A stretch of 6,576 bases of DNA from an uncultured Nitrospinaceae bacterium (GTDB taxonomy: Bacteria; Nitrospinota; Nitrospinia; Nitrospinales; VA-1), in contig CAJWLY010000088.1 in the NCBI GenBank assembly GCA_913043155.1, positions 1 to 6,576 on the forward strand, in the 5' to 3' direction. The notes under the pieces are model-generated. The model was not told the origin of the DNA, did no database searches, and saw only the letters and a program-made list of their open reading frames with translations. Numbering within the stretch: the first letter of the stretch is position 1; each line of letters starts with the position of its first letter. Made by a program: the position numbers and the translations under genes. Positions 1 through 4,464 of this stretch are shown piece by piece.

Positions 1-2
1 GT

Positions 3-587
3 CTCACTCCGGAAAACGCCGACCGATTTCTTATCGTCTCGTTCTGTAACCTTATTTTCGGTACCATTGAGGTGGTGGTTTTTATGCTCACCGTCAGACC
101 GGGAGACATCCCCTTCGACGGGGAACACGTCAAACAACTTTTCGGACATACCCTACCAATTGTTACTGCACTGATCGGGTTGTCGTTCGTTGGGCGGGCG
201 ACCGAAGTTCCCGTATCTTCGATCGAGTTGATCGGGATTGCCTTGCTTTTTATTTGTGGATCGGTTCTCCGTGTTGTTGCGATTTATCAGGCCGGGGCGT
301 CTGCGTTCAAGTTCGATATCGTTTTCCGTTCAGAACAGAAACTCAAAACCGACCAGTTGTACGGGCTCATGCGGCACCCGTCCTACACGGCGATGATGAT
401 CGTGATCCTCGCTTATGCCGTGACCGCTCACTCGTGGATTGCCGGTAGTGCGGGGATGCTCGTGGCGTGGGCCGGATTTCAGTACCGGATTCATCATGAG
501 GAACAGGCGTTGGCTGACCGGTTCGGGGAAGAGTACCGAGCCTACCGCGCTTGCACCGGAATGTGGCTACCCTTGCGAAGGCTTTGA
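3..587 (+). CDS. ICMT-like integral-membrane methyltransferase (5' partial)
   Basis: Membrane methyltransferase of the isoprenylcysteine carboxyl methyltransferase/phospholipid methyltransferase fold. These enzymes use S-adenosylmethionine on lipidic or prenylated substrates; the substrate here is unknown. The C-terminal half carries the family signature: RHPSY, then a Glu pair (HHEE), then FGEEYRAY and a short hydrophobic tail ending WLPLRRL. About four or five hydrophobic segments are visible. The reading frame is open to the left edge and its first codons encode a hydrophobic stretch (FLIVSFCNLIFG) that looks like a membrane segment, so I treat it as 5' truncated with 194 codons visible. 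Alternative starts are GTG at 72 or ATG at 84; the ATG has a GAGGTGG purine stretch about 8 nt upstream and would give a 167-aa protein. It converges on the membrane-protein gene ending at 634. Family assignment is good; start and substrate are uncertain. Confidence 0.8.
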   Translation, partial: LTPENADRFLIVSFCNLIFGTIEVVVFMLTVRPGDIPFDGEHVKQLFGHTLPIVTALIGLSFVGRATEVPVSSIELIGIALLFICGSVLRVVAIYQAGASAFKFDIVFRSEQKLKTDQLYGLMRHPSYTAMMIVILAYAVTAHSWIAGSAGMLVAWAGFQYRIHHEEQALADRFGEEYRAYRACTGMWLPLRRL

Positions 588-633
588 AGGGGCCGGCGTA
601 AAGGCGCGAAGAAAGTTTTCAGGAAACCAGAAA

Positions 634-1095
634 TCAGAAACTGTGGTTTAGTTGAAAATAGTAGGCGAGTCCGAGAACTAGAAAAATGTAACCGTAGCTT
701 GCGATGTAAAAAAGGGTCTTGCTCATTTTTGGATCTTTGAAATTTTTGTTGTCCGAGGAGATCTGTTTTTGTACCCGGGAATAATTTGTTACGGCCATAA
801 TGGTAACTAGAGCCAGCGGTTTGTAATGAAGAATGCTCATGAGCCCAGCGGAAACTACAGCCAATGCCCACATGGCGGGGATTTTGACCCAGCTGTTTTT
901 AGTGAGGTCGTCCATCACGTTGAGTGCCGCCACGTAACAGACCAGATAAAACAGGAGTGTGAGCCCGAGCCAGACGAGAAATGAAATGGCGGTTGATCCG
1001 CCGGGAATATCTTCGAGTCCAAGTATCATATAAGGACAAGGATAGCAGACAGGGAGATTCACGCCAAGTTGCAAGGTCGAAGCTAAACAGCCCAT
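634..1095 (-). CDS. Hypothetical multi-pass membrane protein with N-terminal CYPC motif
   Basis: I do not recognise this 153-residue protein. Hydrophobic segments lie at about residues 36-58, 69-89 and 127-149, with a weaker one near 93-104, so it should be a three- or four-pass inner-membrane protein. A basic, polar loop with Lys/Asp/Asn (about 107-126) precedes the last segment. The N-terminus before the first segment has Cys3, Cys17 and Cys20, the latter two as CYPC, which resembles a redox or metal-binding CxxC. The start is insecure: ATG at 1095 has an A-rich leader but no Shine-Dalgarno, and ATG at 1029 (residue 23) would remove the CYPC motif. An in-frame stop lies upstream near 1149. 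The gene converges on the methyltransferase and diverges from the reductase at 1213. Protein-like composition and periodic hydrophobicity support it as real; no function is assigned. Confidence 0.65.
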   Translation of the reverse strand: MGCLASTLQLGVNLPVCYPCPYMILGLEDIPGGSTAISFLVWLGLTLLFYLVCYVAALNVMDDLTKNSWVKIPAMWALAVVSAGLMSILHYKPLALVTIMAVTNYSRVQKQISSDNKNFKDPKMSKTLFYIASYGYIFLVLGLAYYFQLNHSF

Positions 1096-1212
1096 TTTTT
1101 TCAGTTTTGTACTTGATAGAGTCGGGGGTTGAAGGGTAGTCGCGGTTCAAGATGGTTTGACACGGACAACTAAAAACTCACACCAGGGCTTAAACTATAA
1201 ATTGAATGTGAC

Positions 1213-2496
1213 ATGAAGTCTTACGACATCATCATCATAGGTGGAGGTCCGGCGGGTACCTCTGCAGCGCTGTTTCTGGCAAAAAAGGGATATCAGGTTG
1301 CCCTGCTCGAACAGTCCCGGTTTCCTCGCGATAAAGTTTGTGGCGAGTTTATCAGCCCGGCTGCCGACGCGATTTTCTCCGAACTGGGTGTTCTGGAGGC
1401 CATAGAATCCCTGCACCCTTTGCGCCTCAAGGGAGTGGTCGTTTCGGCGTACGAGCAGTCCGTATTTCAAAGAGACTATCCTCCTGCCCTTGAAGCCGGC
1501 AGACAAATGACCAGCCTGTCGGTCGAGCGGATGGTGCTGGATCACCTGATGCTCGATCGGGTTCGCCAGTCGCCAGTGGAGGTGAAGGAAGGGTTTAAGG
1601 TCACCGATTTCTTGTTTGATAACGGACGGGTTTGCGGAGTGAGTGGACGTGATGAATCGAAAACCGAATTTAAACTAAAGGCGCGGATAGTGGTTGACGC
1701 AGGAGGAAGAAACAGCATTTCTCTGCGCCGCTTGAATTTGAAAAGTGATTCAGGACGGAATGGAAAGATCGCCTTCGCTGCGCATTGGGAAGGGGTCCGG
1801 CTTCCCGGAAATTACTGCTATATGCATATCAGCCGGCCAGGATATACCGGCATCGCTCCAACGGGAGAGGGGAGGGTCAACGTGGTGCTAGTGGTGGACC
1901 GCAAATGTCCGTCTGTATCGGGGGTTGACGTGTTTTATCGGCAGACGGTTCTTGGCAATTCGTTACGCCGGGATATGTTGTGTGGAGGGGAACCAGTAGA
2001 AAAGGTGCGGATCGTAGATTCCCTGTCCTATTCAGTGCGTCCGCCTCAATGTGGTGGGCTCCTTCTTGTGGGTGATGCTACAGGGTTCGTCGATCCGTTT
2101 ACGGGGGAGGGAATCTATCTGTCGCTACGCAGTTCCCAACTTGCCGCCGGGATGGTCGCGCGGGCGCTAGACGCGTCGGATTTTTCGAAGGATTGGCTGG
2201 CTAATTATGACAGGTTGCGCCGGCAGGAGTTTTATAAAAAAATCCTGCTGAGCAGAATTTTACAACGCTTGATTTATTCTCCATCGCTATGCATTCGAGT
2301 GGTTAAAACTTTAGCAAGACAACAGGAACTGGCGGGACTCTTGGTGGGAGTGATTGGCGATTACGTCCCCGCCGGACAGGTGGTGTCGTTCGGGTACCTC
2401 ATGCGATTGCTTTCCGGGTGGCTTGCTGGTGGAAGCGCACCCTCACCCTCGGATCCGGTTGTTTCGCAACCCCAGGTTTCTCGCTTGAAAAACTAA
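1213..2496 (+). CDS. Geranylgeranyl reductase family FAD-dependent oxidoreductase
   Basis: Flavoprotein of the geranylgeranyl reductase family (related to FixC, archaeal digeranylgeranylglycerophospholipid reductase and bacteriochlorophyll ChlP). These enzymes reduce double bonds of isoprenoid chains or act on related lipid substrates. The 427-aa length suits the family. The N-terminal Rossmann motif is GGGPAG at residues 10-15, with Glu33 at the end of the second beta strand placed to bind the FAD ribose. The family motif FPRDKVCGEFISP is at 37-49, and the second FAD motif GDATGFVDPFTGEGI at 287-301. The C-terminus is helical and lacks an obvious membrane anchor. No clear Shine-Dalgarno precedes the ATG, but a TATAAA element lies at 1196-1201. 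The gene is monocistronic in layout: divergent from 634-1095 and convergent with the DUF465 gene 18 bp downstream. Family is secure; substrate is not. Quinone side-chain, hopanoid or membrane-lipid reduction are all possible. Confidence 0.9.
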   Translation: MKSYDIIIIGGGPAGTSAALFLAKKGYQVALLEQSRFPRDKVCGEFISPAADAIFSELGVLEAIESLHPLRLKGVVVSAYEQSVFQRDYPPALEAGRQMTSLSVERMVLDHLMLDRVRQSPVEVKEGFKVTDFLFDNGRVCGVSGRDESKTEFKLKARIVVDAGGRNSISLRRLNLKSDSGRNGKIAFAAHWEGVRLPGNYCYMHISRPGYTGIAPTGEGRVNVVLVVDRKCPSVSGVDVFYRQTVLGNSLRRDMLCGGEPVEKVRIVDSLSYSVRPPQCGGLLLVGDATGFVDPFTGEGIYLSLRSSQLAAGMVARALDASDFSKDWLANYDRLRRQEFYKKILLSRILQRLIYSPSLCIRVVKTLARQQELAGLLVGVIGDYVPAGQVVSFGYLMRLLSGWLAGGSAPSPSDPVVSQPQVSRLKN

Positions 2497-2514
2497 ATAG
2501 TAAGACGGTCTAGG

Positions 2515-2742
2515 TCAGTGCAGATTTATTTGTGTCTGACCGAGAAGGCCTTCTATTTTATCTTTGAGCAGCAGCTTTTGTTTTTGGTGCTTTTTCTTTT
2601 CCAGTTCTTCTTCGCTAGTCAAGAACCTTGACCTGTTTAACTCATCGACCTTGAACTTGAGTTTGGTGTGCTCTTCGTAGAGGCGCTTGAACTCGGCGCT
2701 TTCAGTCATCATTCTTTTCAGCAATTCCGGATCGATTTCCAT
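2515..2742 (-). CDS. DUF465 / YdcH-like small coiled-coil protein
   Basis: Small charged 75-residue protein matching the DUF465 (YdcH) pattern: a helix with EFKRLYEEHTKL (about 17-28), a second helix starting KVDELN, then EEELEKKKHQKQKLLLKDKIEGLL (about 44-67), where the run of basic residues followed by LKDKI is typical. The whole protein should be an alpha-helical hairpin or coiled coil in the cytoplasm. The biochemical role of the family is not established. The start is well supported by an AGGAG Shine-Dalgarno 10 nt upstream. It lies 20 bp downstream of the tsaB stop on the same strand, so the two are probably co-transcribed. Its 3' end faces the reductase gene across 18 bp, with no obvious terminator hairpin between them. 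Confidence 0.82.
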   Translation of the reverse strand: MEIDPELLKRMMTESAEFKRLYEEHTKLKFKVDELNRSRFLTSEEELEKKKHQKQKLLLKDKIEGLLGQTQINLH

Positions 2743-2752
2743 AATTGGGGTT

Positions 2753-2757
2753 CTCCT
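2753..2757 (-). promoter_or_regulatory. Shine-Dalgarno AGGAG of the DUF465 gene
   Basis: On the minus strand GAAAGGAGAA lies just 5' of ATG 2742, with 10 nt between AGGAG and the start. It is the strongest ribosome-binding site in the window, sits between the tsaB stop and the DUF465 start, and fixes that start. Confidence 0.75.
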
Positions 2758-2762
2758 TTCGT

Positions 2763-3452
2763 TTAATTTGTTTGCGCAAATTTGAGTTCGGCTTCCGATT
2801 GTCGGATATATTTAATGGTTAATGCGCCCAGATCGAAACACTTCTCGGTATCAAAGCGTTCTCCGGCCAACCGGGCAGCACAGGCGGCTACTGTGGAAGT
2901 ATTTTTTTTTGGGGCCAGTAAAAATTTGTTCCCCAGTCGCGAGGATAGCAAATCACTGTAGGTATCGAGTCCGCTTCCTACGAAAACGGTGGGTTCAGTG
3001 ACCTCTTGACACAACTGTTCCGGGGGCATCGCTCGGTCTGGAGAGAGGCGTTCGAGTGTGCCCTCAGTCAAGCGAAACCGGGCGGAGTACACCTCTTTTT
3101 TTCGTGCGTCCAAAATGGCACAAATTTGGTTTTTTGTGGGTGTCCCGAGGAGTGCTATGGCCTCTAGGGTGCCTACCCCAACGAAGGGTTTCTCGGTGGC
3201 CAGTACCAAGCCTTTCACTAGACTGGCTCCCACGCGAAGTCCGGTGAACGAGCCTGGTCCCACCGTCAAGCAGAACCCGTCTATACCCTCCAAGTTAGTT
3301 CCAGTTTCTACTAGAACGCGGTCCACCACCCCTAGAATTTGATCTGAGTAGGTTGAATTTCCCTGAATGTTGGCTTGAGCTAGGATGCGCTTATTCTTCA
3401 GGAGAGCGACACTCCCCCGAGGGATGGATGAATCAATTCCCAGAATTTTCAT
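2763..3452 (-). CDS. tsaB: tRNA t6A37 threonylcarbamoyltransferase complex dimerization subunit TsaB
   Basis: TsaB (YeaZ) is the ASKHA-fold partner of TsaD. With TsaE it supports transfer of threonylcarbamoyl from TC-AMP to A37 of ANN-decoding tRNAs in the cytoplasm. The 229-aa product matches the family length (E. coli about 231). The N-terminus MKILGIDSS is the usual phosphate-loop-like start, GPGSFTGLRVG at residues 65-75 is the family hallmark, DARKKEVY (115-122) matches the conserved DAR...EVY element, and the C-terminus IKYIRQSEAE matches the usual YLR..EAE ending. I chose ATG 3452 because the family begins there; the frame extends to a TTG at 3494, which would add 14 atypical residues. 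The Shine-Dalgarno is weak (GAG). A run of nine A on the coding strand (2902-2910) encodes part of PKKN near residue 182. It is first in an apparent operon with the DUF465 gene. Confidence 0.93.
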   Translation of the reverse strand: MKILGIDSSIPRGSVALLKNKRILAQANIQGNSTYSDQILGVVDRVLVETGTNLEGIDGFCLTVGPGSFTGLRVGASLVKGLVLATEKPFVGVGTLEAIALLGTPTKNQICAILDARKKEVYSARFRLTEGTLERLSPDRAMPPEQLCQEVTEPTVFVGSGLDTYSDLLSSRLGNKFLLAPKKNTSTVAACAARLAGERFDTEKCFDLGALTIKYIRQSEAELKFAQTN

Positions 3453-3523
3453 AATGCTCGAATCATTATGCTGAAGAACTGCCGACTCGATCAAGAAGTT
3501 CTGGATGAACCTCTGGTCCCAGT

Positions 3524-3552
3524 ACGTTAGGGCATTCCACCCTGAAAGTCAA
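3524..3552 (-). promoter_or_regulatory. Candidate promoter for tsaB-DUF465
   Basis: On the minus strand TTGACT (3552-3547) is a five-of-six -35 match. After exactly 17 nt comes TAACGT (3529-3524), only a three-of-six -10 match but keeping T1, A2 and T6. Transcription would start near 3517, about 65 nt before the tsaB ATG. The -35 overlaps an 8-bp inverted repeat. Tentative because the -10 is poor. Confidence 0.3.
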
Positions 3553-3565
3553 ACAAATTTCAGGG
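3540..3565. repeat. Perfect 8-bp inverted repeat, operator-like
   Basis: CCCTGAAA (3540-3547) and TTTCAGGG (3558-3565) are perfect reverse complements separated by 10 nt. Neither strand has a following T run, so this is not an intrinsic terminator. It overlaps the candidate tsaB -35, which suits a dimeric regulator site, though a simple RNA hairpin is also possible. Confidence 0.5.
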
Positions 3566-3577
3566 ACTCCTTATGCA

Positions 3578-3593
3578 TAGCCTGAATAGGCTA
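3578..3593. repeat. Short hairpin TAGCCT/AGGCTA
   Basis: A perfect 6-bp stem with a GAAT loop lies 12 bp beyond the larger inverted repeat. It is followed by an AT-rich stretch, not a U run. The role is unknown; it could be part of the same regulatory region or chance. Confidence 0.35.
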
Positions 3594-3625
3594 AAATATT
3601 AATAATGTGTTTAATGTCAAGCTGT

Positions 3626-3790
3626 TAGCCAAGCGGGGGAGACGGGCTCAGTAGAGCGAGTCACGCCCCACCTATTTGAAACGTTTTGGGTTATTTCTTT
3701 CACCGTTTCTAGCCTGAGAGTTCGTGTTGTTTGTGGGGCGAGAATCCGGACTGGAGCAGATTTCTTGAGATTCAGCTCCAAAACTGCTCC
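3626..3790. other. Candidate structured RNA or leader element
   Basis: Several complementary segments are nested or follow one another. CGCCCCAC (3664-3671) pairs with GTGGGGCG (3733-3740) and encloses GAAACG (3678-3683) pairing with CGTTTC (3704-3709). Upstream is GCTC-AGTA-GAGC (3646-3657). Downstream GGAGCAG (3753-3759) can pair with CTGCTCC (3784-3790), or its first five bases with GCTCC at 3775-3779, which gives mutually exclusive stems. The block is GC-rich against AT-rich flanks and has no protein-like frame. Strand is undetermined. It could be an untranslated leader, a small RNA, or chance complementarity. Confidence 0.25.
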
Positions 3791-3820
3791 CTAGGTAATT
3801 GATTTTATTGATATAAATGC

Positions 3821-3849
3821 TTGACAATTGAAAAACTTGATCTTATGGT
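3821..3849 (+). promoter_or_regulatory. Sigma70-type promoter for the small-gene cluster
   Basis: A perfect TTGACA -35 (3821-3826) is followed after a 17-nt spacer by TATGGT (3844-3849), a four-of-six -10 that keeps T1, A2 and T6. The flanks are AT-rich. Expected transcription start is near 3856, giving a leader of about 90 nt before the 65-aa gene. It is the best promoter match in the window and could also serve the lipoprotein and rnd downstream. Confidence 0.6.
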
Positions 3850-3857
3850 TATTCTCT

Positions 3858-3956
3858 GTGCAGCTTATTGAATTTATGGATTTTAAGTGTATGAAGGGGC
3901 ACTTGAATATTGGAGAAATAACAACTTACCTGCGAGGTAAAGCCCATGTTCTATGA
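3858..3956 (+). CDS. Possible short upstream ORF overlapping the 65-aa gene
   Basis: A 32-codon frame runs from GTG 3858 to TGA 3954-3956 and overlaps the start of the next gene by 11 nt in another frame. Internal ATGs at 3876 and 3891 would give 26 or 21 residues. GTG 3858 lies within a few bases of the predicted transcription start, so it could be read as a leaderless message; none of the starts has a clear Shine-Dalgarno. The peptide begins VQLIEFMDFKCMKGHL and I do not recognise it. Its main interest is position: a ribosome on it would cross the hairpin at 3926-3940 that holds the downstream ribosome-binding site. It may equally be an untranslated leader. Confidence 0.22.
   Translation: MQLIEFMDFKCMKGHLNIGEITTYLRGKAHVL
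3926..3940 (+). promoter_or_regulatory. Hairpin containing the Shine-Dalgarno of the 65-aa gene
   Basis: TTACCT-GCG-AGGTAA is a perfect 6-bp stem with a 3-nt loop. Its 3' arm holds GAGGT/AGGTAA, the only Shine-Dalgarno-like sequence for ATG 3946, with about 7 nt between AGGT and the start. Folding would hide the ribosome-binding site. What is seen is the complementarity; translational control is inferred. Confidence 0.45.
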
Positions 3957-4143
3957 AGTTCGAATATTTGACGCCCATGGGGAACTCAAGAAGGTCATTT
4001 CTTCCAAAAAATTGAGCAACCGGTTCTGGAGGTTGAATCCCGATACTCCGGAGATCCGTGGGGAGCGTGACGCTGACTCCGAAGATTGGGATGTTAAAAA
4101 CGGCCTGAGGCGGGAACAGCTCTGCGTTGATAAATCGTTGTAA
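3946..4143 (+). CDS. Small hypothetical protein, 65 aa
   Basis: I do not recognise this protein. It is hydrophilic, with no signal peptide or membrane segment, so it is probably cytoplasmic. Residues 2-20 (FYEVRIFDAHGELKKVISS) alternate in a way that suggests a beta hairpin with a Gly turn. KKLSNRFWRLNP (21-32) follows, then a strongly acidic stretch (EIRGERDADSEDWDV, 36-50) and a basic-polar tail. A single Cys60 lies near the end. The start is supported by AGGT at 3935-3938, within the hairpin described separately. A good promoter lies about 100 nt upstream, and the lipoprotein gene begins 42 bp downstream on the same strand. Sensible codon usage, the promoter and the ribosome-binding site favour a real gene. 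The minus-strand frame over the same DNA is proline/serine-rich and looks like a shadow. Confidence 0.55.
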   Translation: MFYEVRIFDAHGELKKVISSKKLSNRFWRLNPDTPEIRGERDADSEDWDVKNGLRREQLCVDKSL

Positions 4144-4185
4144 TTGACAGCCTTCCTCAGGTACATTGAATTGGGTTGAACAGGA

Positions 4186-4338
4186 ATGAAAATCTTAATC
4201 GTGCTACTGATGCTGATGTTAAGCGGCTGCGGGGGGGGGTTGATGGAATCTGCCCTGATCAACGCTGGGACTAATGTAGCCAGTTCAATTGTGATCGATG
4301 AAGTGAAAGGTAAGAGCGACTGTGGAAAGGTTGAATGA
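4186..4338 (+). CDS. Small predicted lipoprotein, 50 aa, with poly-G tract
   Basis: A short gene with a clear lipoprotein signal: Lys2, a hydrophobic core ILIVLLMLML, then the lipobox LSGC with Cys15 as the lipidation site. After cleavage a 36-residue mature peptide would remain, starting CGGGLMESALINAGTN and ending SDCGKVE, with a second Cys at 46. It would be anchored in the inner or outer membrane; function is unknown. Codons 16-18 are three GGG inside a run of nine G. The start is set by the signal peptide; AGGA abuts the ATG too closely to be a normal Shine-Dalgarno, so initiation may be weak or coupled to the gene ending at 4143. Size resembles entericidin-like or other short lipoproteins, but I see no specific homology. 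It probably shares the 3821 promoter and precedes rnd by 126 bp. Confidence 0.6.
   Translation: MKILIVLLMLMLSGCGGGLMESALINAGTNVASSIVIDEVKGKSDCGKVE
4231..4239 (+). repeat. Homopolymeric G9 tract inside the lipoprotein gene
   Basis: Nine consecutive G encode Gly16-18 directly after the lipidated Cys. Loss of one G gives GGT then TGA, an immediate stop. Gain of one shifts into a frame that stops after about a dozen further codons. Such tracts are prone to slipped-strand mispairing, and also to sequencing error. Confidence 0.85.
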
Positions 4339-4464
4339 CTTCATAGTTTCTGTCACGGAAGAACGATTCGTGATCATCTCCCTAGACCCATATCAGTAGT
4401 TTTTTCGAGAAATAGATTTAATGAATCGACTGATTCTGTACGGCCTTGCACCCGGGAAGCCTCC

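Larger units (their letters stand above)
3453..3857. other. Long intergenic spacer between tsaB and the small-gene cluster
   Basis: About 400 bp without a convincing protein gene. Its parts are: a candidate tsaB promoter with an overlapping inverted repeat (3524-3565), a small hairpin (3578-3593), an AT-rich stretch (about 3594-3620), a GC-rich block with nested complementary segments (3626-3790), and an AT-rich stretch carrying a sigma70-like promoter facing right (3821-3849). No tRNA, rRNA or riboswitch class that I recognise fits. Confidence 0.7.

Noticed and set aside
624..649. AAACCA/TGGTTT inverted repeat as a terminator between the convergent genes
   Set aside because: Only 6 bp of AT-rich stem, no T run on either side, and it overlaps the coding end of the membrane-protein gene.
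542..871. 109-codon minus-strand frame spanning the convergent junction
   Set aside because: It overlaps the 3' ends of both flanking genes in another frame, and its Ser/Arg/Phe-rich product shows no domain.
1157..1162. Perfect TTGACA upstream of the reductase gene
   Set aside because: At 16-18 nt spacing there is no -10-like hexamer; TAAACT and TATAAA lie about 28 and 33 nt away, too far for a sigma70 promoter.
2902..2910. A9 tract (coding strand) in tsaB as a phase-variation site
   Set aside because: It encodes a plausible Lys-Lys-Asn stretch in an essential-type housekeeping gene, and A tracts of this length are common by chance; at most it may cause minor transcriptional slippage.
3540..3593. 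Neighbouring hairpins as a bidirectional intrinsic terminator
   Set aside because: Neither hairpin is followed by a T run on either strand, and the genes on both sides point away from the spacer, so no transcript needs to end here.
3646..3657. GCTCAGTAGAGC resembles the D-arm of a tRNA gene
   Set aside because: No matching 7-bp acceptor stem, anticodon arm or TTCGAATCC-like T arm lies at the required distances on either strand; the D loop is also too short.
3951..4262. 103-codon minus-strand frame across the small-gene cluster
   Set aside because: Composition is unlike a protein (Ser/Pro-rich, low structure), it lacks a ribosome-binding site, and it overlaps the two plus-strand genes that have a promoter, a Shine-Dalgarno or a lipobox.
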